64,000 bases of DNA from Butyricimonas virosa (GTDB lineage: Bacteria; Bacteroidota; Bacteroidia; Bacteroidales; Marinifilaceae), in NCBI RefSeq assembly GCF_025148635.1, contig NZ_CP102269.1, forward strand, positions 3,410,001-3,474,000. The letters are read 5' to 3'. Position 1 is the stretch's first letter, and each line of letters begins with the position of its first letter. The notes under the pieces were generated by a model, which was not told the origin of the DNA, made no database searches, and saw nothing but the letters and a program-made list of their open reading frames with translations. The translations under genes and the position numbers were made by a program. Below are positions 9,338-16,506 of this stretch, in pieces.

Positions 9338-9385
9338 TGGTGCAAGGTGCAGCTATATTTATATATATAGCTGCACCTTGCACCA
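9338..9385. repeat. Perfect hairpin with 20 bp arms
   Basis: The arms are TGGTGCAAGGTGCAGCTATA and its exact reverse complement, around an 8-base A/T loop. There is no T-run, so it is not a standard intrinsic terminator. It stands alone in the non-coding margin upstream of the TetR gene. It may be a binding or recombination site, or an RNA processing structure. Confidence 0.6.
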
Positions 9386-9681
9386 CCTCTGTATGGTTTG
9401 CATCCTGTGTAGATTATCCTGTCTTCTGATACTCGAAACCGAAGGCTGGTTACCGCCAGTTAAGGTGCTGCCGGTGTTCCCTTCCTGTAAGAGTATGGGG
9501 ATGTAAAAGCACGGGGCTTGCTGCTACTGAAGGGAAACAAGAGGATGTGCCCAACCTATGGAGACTGTACGGTTGGATATAATGGCTGCCATAACCTTTT
9601 GAGGTGGCAGATATGGAAAAGGGACTTGTGGATCATGCGGCTGTCTTTTACTGCAAGGATGTGAAAAATAAATGCTTGTGA

Positions 9682-9695
9682 AGGGAATTATCCCT
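9682..9695. promoter_or_regulatory. Short palindrome upstream of the TetR-type gene (possible operator)
   Basis: The sequence AGGGA-ATTA-TCCCT is an inverted repeat with 5 bp arms, 43 bases before the regulator's ATG and just upstream of a promoter-like TATCTTCG (9704-9711). Its position suits autoregulation by the TetR-type protein, but this is inferred from position only. Confidence 0.3.
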
Positions 9696-9738
9696 GAAAT
9701 CACTATCTTCGCAAGTGAAAACCAAAGGATATAAAAGT

Positions 9739-10350
9739 ATGTTTACCAACAGGGATGAAGTATTGGAAAAGGCTTTGCGGATATTCGCAAAGATGAATTA
9801 CGAGAAGGCAAGCCAGATGGAGATAGCCAGAACCTGCGGACTGTCGAAAGCGGGACTGACCTATTATTTCCCGTTCAAGCAGGACTTGTTCACGGCTGTG
9901 GCGGACAGGTACGTGTTCGATACCCAACACTCGAAAAACAAGTTCAACTTCACGGCAGGCTCATTGTCAGAATTTATCGACCGGTATGTAGCCGGAGTGG
10001 AGAACACGATGCAGCGGCTCGTGCGCCTGCTGGACGACGGGAACAATCCCAACGGGTGCAGCTTCAACTTCTACTATTACCACCTGCTGATGCAGGTAAG
10101 GCTGTACTATCCCAACGTGGAGAAAAAGATAGCCGCCATATTCGAGCAGAACTTACAGCTTTGGAAATCCGCCATCGAGAAGGCGAAGGAAAGCGGGGAA
10201 ATCAGGCGGGATGTGGATGTGGATGAAGCGGCTTCGATGTTCTGGCAGATATTCTTCGGAACCTCCTTTGAAAAGTCCTTTTTTCAAGGGCTGGACACCA
10301 AGAAGCTGGCACGGAGCCTGCACTTCCTCTATTCGCTGTTGAAAGCCTGA
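9739..10350 (+). CDS. TetR/AcrR-family transcriptional regulator
   Basis: A 203-residue DNA-binding repressor-type protein. ATG 9739 (MFTNRDEVLEKALRIFAKMNYE) is preferred to a GTG at 9715, because a possible -7 box lies just before that GTG and AAAGGA precedes the ATG. The N-terminal helix-turn-helix reads 'ASQMEIARTCGLSKAGLTYYFPFKQDLFTAV' (residues about 25-55), a clear TetR pattern including the conserved 'YYHF'-like YYF. The C-terminal ligand domain is generic. It is the first gene of the island and lies 135 bases before the cassette recombinase on the same strand, so it may control recombinase or array expression; the ligand is unknown. Confidence 0.88.
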   Translation: MFTNRDEVLEKALRIFAKMNYEKASQMEIARTCGLSKAGLTYYFPFKQDLFTAVADRYVFDTQHSKNKFNFTAGSLSEFIDRYVAGVENTMQRLVRLLDDGNNPNGCSFNFYYYHLLMQVRLYYPNVEKKIAAIFEQNLQLWKSAIEKAKESGEIRRDVDVDEAASMFWQIFFGTSFEKSFFQGLDTKKLARSLHFLYSLLKA

Positions 10351-10428
10351 AATACAGGCGGCAGGCTGCATAGGACAGCAATAAATCTCTATTAGAGGGA
10401 CTTTAACAAAATAAAACCAACCACTCTG

Positions 10429-10458
10429 TTGGTTTTTCTGTTTCTTTGTTTATATTTG
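10429..10458 (+). promoter_or_regulatory. Bacteroidetes-type promoter for the cassette recombinase
   Basis: A -33-like TTG (10429-10431) is followed by 19 bases and then TATATTTG (10451-10458), which matches the TAnnTTTG -7 box. The predicted start, near 10465, is about 20 bases before the recombinase ATG. I see no comparable promoter between the recombinase and the first cassette, so this may also drive the array. Confidence 0.6.
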
Positions 10459-10485
10459 CGGCTATATGATATTATTTTCAGCCAC

Positions 10486-11592
10486 ATGGACAATGTTCAG
10501 AAACAGAGAGGAAGCATCGTTCTGTACAAGGAAGAAAGAAACGGTGCGGACTACATACGGATAGAGTATGTAAACAGTCAGGCTGTCGCCCTGCTGCTCG
10601 CCCAAGATACGGACGTGGAAAAGGCAGGCAACAGTTCTGCCTACATGCCTGCCACCGCTTTTAAGCTGCCGGATTTCTACGACCGCTATTCGCCCCACGC
10701 CTATATTGATTACAGCCGGGTTTACGTGCGGCATCCAAAACCCAAAAGGGAATACACACTGCCGAAAGGCTACCTCGAACTGCTGGAACAGAAGCGGTAC
10801 AGCCTTTCCACCATAAAAGCCTATAAAATCTATTTCAGCGACTTCATGGAATACCACAAGGGGCAAGACCTTGACCTGCTGACGGTCGAGGACATAAACA
10901 GCTATATGCTCCACATGGTTAAGGAAAAGCACATATCCGCCACCCAGCAGAATATGCGTATCAACGCTATCAAGTTCTATTACGAAAAAGTCCGGAAAGG
11001 CAAGCGGCAATATTATGGCGGGATAGCCCGTGCAAAAGAGTACAAGGCATTACCCGAAGTATTAAGCCGGGAAGAAATGAAAAGCATCTTCGCACAGTTA
11101 TCCAATCGGAAACACAGGTGCATGATTTCTCTCATTTACTCTGCCGGGCTACGCCGAAGCGAACTTCTGAACCTGACACCCCAAGACATCATCAGCGAAC
11201 GGATGCTAATCAGGATTGCCGGGAAAGGCAAGAAGTGCAGGTATTCCCTACTGTCGGAAAAGCTGCTCAACGAACTAAGGGATTACTACCGGGAATACAG
11301 ACCACAAAAATGGCTTTTTGAGGGCGAACAGGCAGGCGAACAATACTCACCCAGCGCATTGGTTAAGATATTGAAAGAAGCGGCAAGGAAAGCCGGAATA
11401 AAGCATCGGGTACACCTGCACATGCTCCGCCACACGTTCGCCACCCACCTGCTGGAACAAGGGACAGACCTAAGAACCATACAGGAACTTATGGGACATA
11501 CCGATATAAAAACAACGGCAATTTATCTGCACGTATCGAACGCCTATAAAGCAAAAATCCCCAATCCGCTGGATTGTTTGGATGATGATTAG
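10486..11592 (+). CDS. Tyrosine recombinase heading the cassette array
   Basis: A 368-residue site-specific recombinase. ATG 10486 (MDNVQKQRGS) is chosen because the longer frame from 10429 would begin inside the promoter. An N-terminal extension of about 95 residues precedes the SAM-like core-binding domain (GYLELLEQKRYSLSTIKAYKIY...). The catalytic domain shows R223 (AGLRRSELL), H312 and R315 (HMLRHTFATHLL), H338 (MGHTD) and nucleophile Y347 (TTAIYLHV). The C-terminus reads KIPNPLDCL, resembling the SPLD-type ending of integron integrases and many Bacteroidetes recombinases. It points toward the array and ends 56 bases before the first cassette boundary. The expected role is excision and insertion of the downstream cassettes. 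In classical integrons the integrase gene is divergent, so the orientation here differs. Confidence 0.9.
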   Translation: MDNVQKQRGSIVLYKEERNGADYIRIEYVNSQAVALLLAQDTDVEKAGNSSAYMPATAFKLPDFYDRYSPHAYIDYSRVYVRHPKPKREYTLPKGYLELLEQKRYSLSTIKAYKIYFSDFMEYHKGQDLDLLTVEDINSYMLHMVKEKHISATQQNMRINAIKFYYEKVRKGKRQYYGGIARAKEYKALPEVLSREEMKSIFAQLSNRKHRCMISLIYSAGLRRSELLNLTPQDIISERMLIRIAGKGKKCRYSLLSEKLLNELRDYYREYRPQKWLFEGEQAGEQYSPSALVKILKEAARKAGIKHRVHLHMLRHTFATHLLEQGTDLRTIQELMGHTDIKTTAIYLHVSNAYKAKIPNPLDCLDDD

Positions 11593-11599
11593 ACAATGA

Positions 11600-11650
11600 T
11601 TTAATAGTGAATAGGAACTGCACCATAAGGTGCGTTTATCGAAAAATTAG
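11600..11650 (+). repeat. Degenerate first repeat (R0), candidate attI-like site
   Basis: It lies between the recombinase stop and the first cassette. It contains AACtGCACC-ATAA-GGTGC-GTT, a terminal stem with one extra base, and ends ATTAG like the cassette repeats (CCATTAG), with TAAT near its left edge pairing to ATTA. It diverges from the other repeats, as expected for a fixed insertion site rather than a cassette site. This is inference from position and form. Confidence 0.5.
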
Positions 11651-11677
11651 TAATAACTTGATAAACATAAACGAAGT

Positions 11678-12082
11678 ATGAATGTAAATGAGATTATTTC
11701 TAAAATCAACAATATGAATCTTCAATCCGAAGAAGATTTGCAAGAGGTAGAATCTGTTTTAACTGAAATGGATAATGCTTTAATTGAGCCTTTATTTAGA
11801 TTGCTTGAAAGGCATCCACATTTCAACTTTGGCAATCCCGGTCGTGTAGTCCATTATTTGGAAAAATTTGATGATGGCACTTACGCTCCGTTTTTATATG
11901 CTTCTATTCATAGAGTGCCTACTGAATATAATATATGGATGCTTAACAGATTCTTAAACTCTCTTGACACTTCCGAAAAATCAGAAGGCATAGATATTTT
12001 AGAAGAAACATTGCAGAAAGATATTGATGAAGGACTTAGAGAATGGGTAAATGAATGTTTGGATGAACAGAAAGAGGAATGA
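11678..12082 (+). CDS. Cassette 1: acidic helical protein, probable immunity gene
   Basis: A 134-residue soluble acidic protein without signal peptide. The middle reads 'PLFRLLERHPHFNFGNPGRVVHYLEKF..GTYAPFLYASIHRVPTEYNIWMLNRFLNSLD', a helical arrangement similar to small immunity proteins (Imm30-like at most; I am not sure of the family). As the first cassette it would be closest to the promoter and, by analogy with integrons, the most recently inserted. It is followed after 8 bases by repeat R1. Confidence 0.75.
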   Translation: MNVNEIISKINNMNLQSEEDLQEVESVLTEMDNALIEPLFRLLERHPHFNFGNPGRVVHYLEKFDDGTYAPFLYASIHRVPTEYNIWMLNRFLNSLDTSEKSEGIDILEETLQKDIDEGLREWVNECLDEQKEE

Positions 12083-12090
12083 ATTATTAC

Positions 12091-12137
12091 TAACAAGCCA
12101 AGTTAGCTGCTGAACGCAGCTCCTTGTCAAGCCATTA
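12091..12137 (+). repeat. Cassette repeat R1
   Basis: 47 bp, TAAC...CCATTA. Terminal stem AGCTGC/GCAGCT with a TGAAC loop; inner arm CAAG/CTTG. Same arm class as R2. Confidence 0.85.
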
Positions 12138-12161
12138 TCAGTAATTAAATAGTGTAACATT

Positions 12162-12716
12162 ATGAATATATATGAAATTGGACAAGACTTTGATAATTAC
12201 AAGTTCTTTGTATTCAAGGAAGATGATAAATCAAATAAAGATGTTTGGGATTATAATGGTCAATCACTTGTTAATGAGTGGAAAGGGCTTAGCTTAGAAC
12301 TGTTTAGAGATAAAAGAAAAAAGAAAGACAAACGAAGTGAGGACTTTGATGCTTCTTGTTATTTTTCTGGTTGTCTGATAGTAAATAAAAAAACTTCTTT
12401 ATTGCTGGCTGAAAAGCTGAAAGGACAAATAGAAGTTTTACTTGTCAATGTAGACGGAAACACTTCAGACTATTATTTTATAAATGTATTGAATACAGTC
12501 GATGCCTTAAATATAGATTCCAAGAACAATGAAGAAATTTTGAAGATGATGAGAGATAATAATGGTATTTTCAATAAAGGAAATATCGGTTCATATATCA
12601 TATTTCGGGATAGTCTGTTTAATAACAATTATTATTGCACAGATGAATTTGTAGATTTTGTGAAGCAAAATTCAATCACAGGATTAAAATTTACATGTGC
12701 AGGTATCGCAAAATAA
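12162..12716 (+). CDS. Cassette 2: Imm11/DUF1629-like immunity protein
   Basis: A 184-residue soluble protein. The pattern 'CLIVNKKTSLLLAEKLKGQIEVLLVNVDG..sdYYFINVLNTVDALN', followed near the C-terminus by 'IIFRDSLFNNNYYCTDEFVDFVKQNSITGLKF', is the typical layout of Imm11 (DUF1629) proteins, which accompany polymorphic toxins. The 'FRD' turn and the terminal 'GLKF' strand are the most convincing parts. It probably binds and blocks a toxin in the cytoplasm. Low GC, like most cassettes here. Confidence 0.75.
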   Translation: MNIYEIGQDFDNYKFFVFKEDDKSNKDVWDYNGQSLVNEWKGLSLELFRDKRKKKDKRSEDFDASCYFSGCLIVNKKTSLLLAEKLKGQIEVLLVNVDGNTSDYYFINVLNTVDALNIDSKNNEEILKMMRDNNGIFNKGNIGSYIIFRDSLFNNNYYCTDEFVDFVKQNSITGLKFTCAGIAK

Positions 12717-12724
12717 ATCACTGA

Positions 12725-12771
12725 TAACAAGCCAAGTTAGCTGCTAAACGCAGCTCCTTGTCAAGCCATTA
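12725..12771 (+). repeat. Cassette repeat R2
   Basis: 47 bp, nearly identical to R1: terminal stem AGCTGC/GCAGCT with loop TAAAC, inner arm CAAG/CTTG, ending CCATTA. Confidence 0.85.
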
Positions 12772-12788
12772 GCAAAAACAGAAAGTCT

Positions 12789-13799
12789 ATGAACAAAGAT
12801 TACCTTAAAAATGATAGAACGATGATAAAAGAACTTACTTCTTTTCCCAAGCGGGCACGTACCATCGACTGGGAAGACGGCAAACTGATTTTTGATGGCG
12901 ATAAGGTGATGCTCATGCCCGAGCTATCTGTGGAGGTGATTCAACAGATTGGCGCTTATCCTGCTTTGGTGGGATTTCATGTCAAGCATTACCCTTTGAC
13001 GGACGAACAGATTCAACCGCTGGCAGGTGCCAAGAAAATGGTCAATGTAGGGATCGAATATGCGGAGCTTACCGACGCATGCTTTGCGGTATTTGCCACC
13101 ATGCCCACTTTGGAGTATCTGCTCTTGGCAGGAAATCCTGCAATTACGGGAAAGGGGTTGTCCATGATGCAGGCAAGTAAGGTGGCTCTGTTGGACTTGA
13201 GTGCCACGTCGCTGGACGATGAGGGGTTGCATCGGGCTGCTCAGCTCCCTAAGCTGAATCATTTGCATGTTCGACAAACTCAGATCACTTATGAAGGGGT
13301 GCTTGGCATTGCTTTCAATAAACGCCTTTCCTTGCGTCCTGGCGACCTCTTTACCCAGGAGCAGATGGAGCTGTTCGCCTCGTTGCAACGAAGCCAGGCG
13401 AAGAAGAAGTTGGAGGTGGACGCTGATGCGGTTCATCAGGCGGAACAGGTGCTGTATGCTTTCTTTGCCGCCATGACTCAATGGGAGAAATATACCGACC
13501 AGACAGGTTTTGATGCGCCGGATGTGCGACCGAAGTTGCAGCAGATCTGGCAGCAGTATGTATCCGAGAAGCCACGGATGGGGTATCGGCCGCTCGCTTT
13601 GTCGCTTTCTCCAGAGGGGACGTATGCCACCTTCCGCCTGGTTGATGCCGAACAGGTTTCCCGCAACAAACTTTACATCTATGCGCAGGATGAAAGAATC
13701 AATCTCGACTATCGTTTCTGTATGAAACGTGTGGGGGAAGCATGGAAAATCGATGCAGTACAGATGCGGACAGACGGGTGGAGGCGTTGTGGATTGTAA
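12789..13799 (+). CDS. Cassette 3: LRR-like protein with C-terminal NTF2-fold immunity-type domain
   Basis: A 336-residue protein. Residues about 60-190 contain irregular leucine-rich units (for example 'MPTLEYLLLAGNPAITGKGLSMM', 'KVALLDLSATSLDDEGLH', 'LPKLNHLHVRQTQITYEGV'). The C-terminal part, about 210-336, ends with '...YRFCMKRVGEAWKIDAVQMRTDGWRRCGL', close to the pattern of NTF2-fold immunity proteins. Its GC content is clearly higher than that of neighbouring cassettes, so it likely came from a different donor. A 112-base A/T-rich tail separates it from R3. A toxin-immunity role is inferred. Confidence 0.75.
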   Translation: MNKDYLKNDRTMIKELTSFPKRARTIDWEDGKLIFDGDKVMLMPELSVEVIQQIGAYPALVGFHVKHYPLTDEQIQPLAGAKKMVNVGIEYAELTDACFAVFATMPTLEYLLLAGNPAITGKGLSMMQASKVALLDLSATSLDDEGLHRAAQLPKLNHLHVRQTQITYEGVLGIAFNKRLSLRPGDLFTQEQMELFASLQRSQAKKKLEVDADAVHQAEQVLYAFFAAMTQWEKYTDQTGFDAPDVRPKLQQIWQQYVSEKPRMGYRPLALSLSPEGTYATFRLVDAEQVSRNKLYIYAQDERINLDYRFCMKRVGEAWKIDAVQMRTDGWRRCGL

Positions 13800-13911
13800 A
13801 AAGAGGAACTTGAACGAAATTACATTCGGGAATGATATTTTCAATTTCGAATAATAAACGGTATTTTGTTCATAGACCTAACCCAATATTAGAATGGGTA
13901 TAATATTTTGC

Positions 13912-13956
13912 TAACAAACCGGGATAACGCTTACAGCGTTCCCCGCTTAGCCATTA
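13912..13956 (+). repeat. Cassette repeat R3
   Basis: 45 bp. Terminal stem AACGC/GCGTT with loop TTACA; inner arm CGGG/CCCG, with AT opposite C as unpaired spacer; ends CCATTA. Confidence 0.85.
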
Positions 13957-13969
13957 ATGGTAATTAAGT

Positions 13970-14335
13970 ATGATAGATTATTTATTTTTCAAATTTTATA
14001 GGCTATGGAAATACAGTTCTTATTCCGAAATAGCGGTTTATGCAGCTTTGTTAATTCTCGCTGTATTTCTGAATTGTAATATTCACACAATATGGGGAGT
14101 ATTGGAACAATATAAAATATTGCCTTATCCAACGCGAACAATGTATAATGTGTCTTTAGGGCTGATATTCATTCTTTTATGTATTCGTTTCTGCTGGAAA
14201 AGAAGGTATAAAGCTGTCATAGAGAAGTTTAATGAAAAGCCTAATAAGAATAATCTATTGATACTTATATTATACATTTTCCTTTCGTTGTTTCTCTTTG
14301 TTTTAGAGGCTTTTTATAGTAAAGGGAAAATATAA
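13970..14335 (+). CDS. Cassette 4: small membrane protein, paralogue of cassette 15
   Basis: A 121-residue protein with three predicted membrane segments (about 20-40, 60-75, 95-113) and a basic patch CWKRRYKAVIEK between the second and third. It is homologous to cassette 15 (shared start MIDYL..KFYRLW, 'WG.L.QY.I..YP..T.Y', 'LC.RF..K.RY', C-terminal 'EA....GKI'). The leader ATGGTAAT after CCATTA is also shared. I know no function for it. A membrane immunity protein against a membrane- or envelope-acting toxin is a reasonable guess. Confidence 0.75.
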   Translation: MIDYLFFKFYRLWKYSSYSEIAVYAALLILAVFLNCNIHTIWGVLEQYKILPYPTRTMYNVSLGLIFILLCIRFCWKRRYKAVIEKFNEKPNKNNLLILILYIFLSLFLFVLEAFYSKGKI

Positions 14336-14344
14336 ATATACCAT

Positions 14345-14388
14345 TAACAACGCAGGATAACGGCAAGCCGTTCCCTGCTGAACCATTA
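14345..14388 (+). repeat. Cassette repeat R4
   Basis: 44 bp. Terminal stem AACGGC/GCCGTT with an AA loop; inner arm GCAGG/CCTGC; ends CCATTA. Same class as R15 and R18. Confidence 0.85.
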
Positions 14389-14420
14389 ACATTAATTGGG
14401 CAATACGAGTCATCAAATTT

Positions 14421-14870
14421 ATGGAAATTAATCTCTCTAAAAAGAAAAAATGGATACTTAGGATTATTTGCATTTGTGTTTTATTACAATTGCCGGTAGT
14501 CTACTTCATGGATAAGTTCTATTATTTTAATGACGATAATATTCGTTATACAATCGGAACTTATTATAAAGAAGGGGTTATTGTCAATTCGAGTTCGAAT
14601 AAAGAAAAAGGATTTATTTATTATGTTGATAGTATTAAACATGTTGCAACAACAGGTAAATTTAATAACACAGATATTTCTCATACACATGTATTGATAA
14701 TGTTTTCAGCTGTATTTCATGGCAATGCAAAGGTCTTAAGCATTATTGTTCCTAAATGGGTGCTTGCACCACCCAAAGGCGGATGGGAACAGTTCCCTCC
14801 TGACATAAACTGGAAAGGAGCTGAATTAGATACTGCATATATGAAGAAGATGAATTTGGAAATACCATAA
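14421..14870 (+). CDS. Cassette 5: single-pass envelope protein of unknown function
   Basis: A 149-residue protein with a basic N-terminus (KKKKW) and one hydrophobic helix (about 11-29), then a hydrophilic domain expected in the periplasm. The domain has a VIVNSSSNKEKGFIYYVDS beta-rich stretch and a proline-rich WVLAPPKGGWEQFPPDINWKG. No family recognised. Location in the envelope would suit an immunity protein against a periplasm-acting toxin, but that rests only on its place in the array. Confidence 0.7.
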   Translation: MEINLSKKKKWILRIICICVLLQLPVVYFMDKFYYFNDDNIRYTIGTYYKEGVIVNSSSNKEKGFIYYVDSIKHVATTGKFNNTDISHTHVLIMFSAVFHGNAKVLSIIVPKWVLAPPKGGWEQFPPDINWKGAELDTAYMKKMNLEIP

Positions 14871-14895
14871 TTTGATGAGAATAAAAATAGAATGT

Positions 14896-14943
14896 TAACA
14901 AGGTCGAGATAACAGCTAAACGCTGTTCCTCACCAAACCATTA
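14896..14943 (+). repeat. Cassette repeat R5
   Basis: 48 bp. Terminal stem AACAGC/GCTGTT with loop TAAAC; inner arm GGTcGAG/CTCACC, where the lower-case C is unpaired, as in attC extrahelical bases. Ends CCATTA. Same class as R8 and R11. Confidence 0.87.
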
Positions 14944-14967
14944 GTACCAACATTAAAATTATCAATC

Positions 14968-15972
14968 ATGAGTAAGGAGATAAATGCCCAAAAATACATC
15001 AAGGAATACGAAAGCGACAAAGTGGTTGCCCGTCATGTATTTCCTCTCACATTGGAAGATTACATGAAAGACCAGACAGAGTGCTATATTAAATATCTGT
15101 CTCCCAAAGATATGCCCTATGACGGATACCGAGAATTGCGCATAAAACCATTAGGAGAGAATCCGGCAGAAACAATCTCGAAAAGAATCCGATACTGGAC
15201 GTGGCAGATTCAGACACCTTATTATTATCTCTTATACCAAGCTTTCCAAGAAGATGATTGGCGGGCTGTGAACGATGCGCAATACCAATATGCTAAGCAG
15301 CAATTGTGGCATGATTATAACTATTATGATATTCGCAATGCTTGGCTGCTTATGGCTGCCAACGATTTCTCTTTGCTCGACTGTAACGATGCTTATGGTT
15401 TCAGTGAAGCATACCACAGAGTATGGACAGCACCGGGCAACATGATGATGGGGCTTTACTTGCACAATGATGCAGCCATTAAGAGAGGAATGGCGGAAGC
15501 AGAAAAATTGTTAGGGCAGAAAACCGTAGGCAAATGGTATAAAGAATTATCACGTTTCATGCTGGCATTAGTCAATCGTGATATGACAGAAGCCGGTCGC
15601 AGCTTGAATACCTTGTGTGAGAATTACAGGTATTACGACCAAGAATTGTTATCATTTGAAAAACTTTTCTGCACTCCGGCTCACGGTCTTTACAATTTTG
15701 CCCGTCGGGTGCTGAGCGAAACAGAGTTTTCAAGGCTTGAAATGCCGTCATCCCCAACCTTTTTCCGAGAGTTCGCCTTATGGCAACGAGATAATAATTA
15801 CCCTGCCGGAAAACAAGCATTAATCTATCCCGACCATTCACTCCGCTTCATGAACGAAATCATCAATCTGCCGCCATTGCCCAGCAATGCTCCCTTTGAG
15901 GCTCTTGGACAGAACTGGATAAAAATATATGGTCAAGGGATTGTAAATTTAGGTACTAACAAGGAAAGATAA
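14968..15972 (+). CDS. Cassette 6: helical protein, possible Imm49-like immunity protein
   Basis: A 334-residue soluble, mostly helical, aromatic-rich protein (WTWQIQTPYYYLLYQAFQEDDW..., DIRNAWLLMAANDFSLLD). The helical-repeat style and the 'L..al..rD...A...L..L' segments recall Imm49-type proteins, but I am not certain. The reading frame runs into repeat R6: the last residues TNKER and the stop are encoded by the left arm of the palindrome. Higher GC than cassettes 4, 5 and 7. Confidence 0.75.
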   Translation: MSKEINAQKYIKEYESDKVVARHVFPLTLEDYMKDQTECYIKYLSPKDMPYDGYRELRIKPLGENPAETISKRIRYWTWQIQTPYYYLLYQAFQEDDWRAVNDAQYQYAKQQLWHDYNYYDIRNAWLLMAANDFSLLDCNDAYGFSEAYHRVWTAPGNMMMGLYLHNDAAIKRGMAEAEKLLGQKTVGKWYKELSRFMLALVNRDMTEAGRSLNTLCENYRYYDQELLSFEKLFCTPAHGLYNFARRVLSETEFSRLEMPSSPTFFREFALWQRDNNYPAGKQALIYPDHSLRFMNEIINLPPLPSNAPFEALGQNWIKIYGQGIVNLGTNKER

Positions 15973-16002
15973 CGCCTAACAGCGTTCCTTTCCAAACCAT
16001 TA
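15957..16002 (+). repeat. Cassette repeat R6
   Basis: 46 bp. Terminal stem AACGC/GCGTT with loop CTAACA; inner arm GGAAAG/CTTTCC; ends CCATTA. The stop codon of cassette 6 is in its left arm. Confidence 0.87.
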
Positions 16003-16016
16003 ATATTAAATCTGTT

Positions 16017-16418
16017 ATGAGTTGGTATAAGTATTGGTATTACACAATTTTCTTTATTTATGATTCCTTTGGTAAAGACAGAGAACAGAATAAAGCATTT
16101 TCTGTTGTGTGTTTTAGTTTTATCATATATATGGTATATAGCTTATTGGGAGCTTATACAAATATGATGTTTGAAAATCCAATTCTAAAGTATATTGCGC
16201 ATCCTTGTTCACATTTCATCTTTATAATAATGATTTATTGCTTTAATGGATTCTTGTTTTGGTCGGAAAAGAAAGCAAGGATAGGAAGAAGCATTTATCG
16301 GGAAAAGAATGAGAAAAAGAAGAATGTGATTTGTATCATGCTAACATTAGTGATTTTTGTAATATACTTTGTTTGTGCGTTTTATTACAAAGGAAAATTT
16401 ATGTATATACCAAACTGA
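16017..16418 (+). CDS. Cassette 7: small membrane protein
   Basis: A 133-residue protein with three predicted membrane segments (about 28-47, 63-81, 104-124) and a strongly basic loop between the last two (SEKKARIGRSIYREKNEKKKN). It is not obviously homologous to cassettes 4 and 15, though similar in size and topology, including a YYKGKF-type ending. Unknown family. A membrane-acting immunity role is possible by context. Confidence 0.7.
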   Translation: MSWYKYWYYTIFFIYDSFGKDREQNKAFSVVCFSFIIYMVYSLLGAYTNMMFENPILKYIAHPCSHFIFIIMIYCFNGFLFWSEKKARIGRSIYREKNEKKKNVICIMLTLVIFVIYFVCAFYYKGKFMYIPN

Positions 16419-16438
16419 AATACCCAACAAAACAATAT

Positions 16439-16485
16439 TAACAAGGAAAGATAACCCCTAAACGGTGTTCCTTTCCAAGCCATTA
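16439..16485 (+). repeat. Cassette repeat R7
   Basis: 47 bp. Terminal stem AACCCC/GGTGTT (one mismatch) with loop TAAAC; inner arm GGAAAG/CTTTCC, as in R6. Ends CCATTA, directly followed by the same leader as cassette 11. Confidence 0.85.
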
Positions 16486-16506
16486 ACGATAATAAATTCA
16501 GCAATT

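Larger units (their letters stand above)
8948..9738. other. Non-coding left margin of the accessory island
   Basis: About 790 bases with no supportable gene. The open frame at 9141-9506 has no family features and runs through a perfect hairpin, so I reject it. The stretch holds the rsfS upstream region, an end-like sequence (9091-9160) that recurs in inverted orientation at the right margin, a 20 bp-arm hairpin at 9338-9385, and the TetR-gene upstream region. Confidence 0.6.

Noticed and set aside
9141..9506. Protein-coding gene in the left margin
   Set aside because: The frame crosses a perfect 20 bp-arm hairpin, has no domain features and a cysteine-rich random-like composition.
10429..10485. 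Upstream ATG as start of the cassette recombinase
   Set aside because: It overlaps the TATATTTG promoter box, and the added residues are a hydrophobic run unlike recombinase N-termini.
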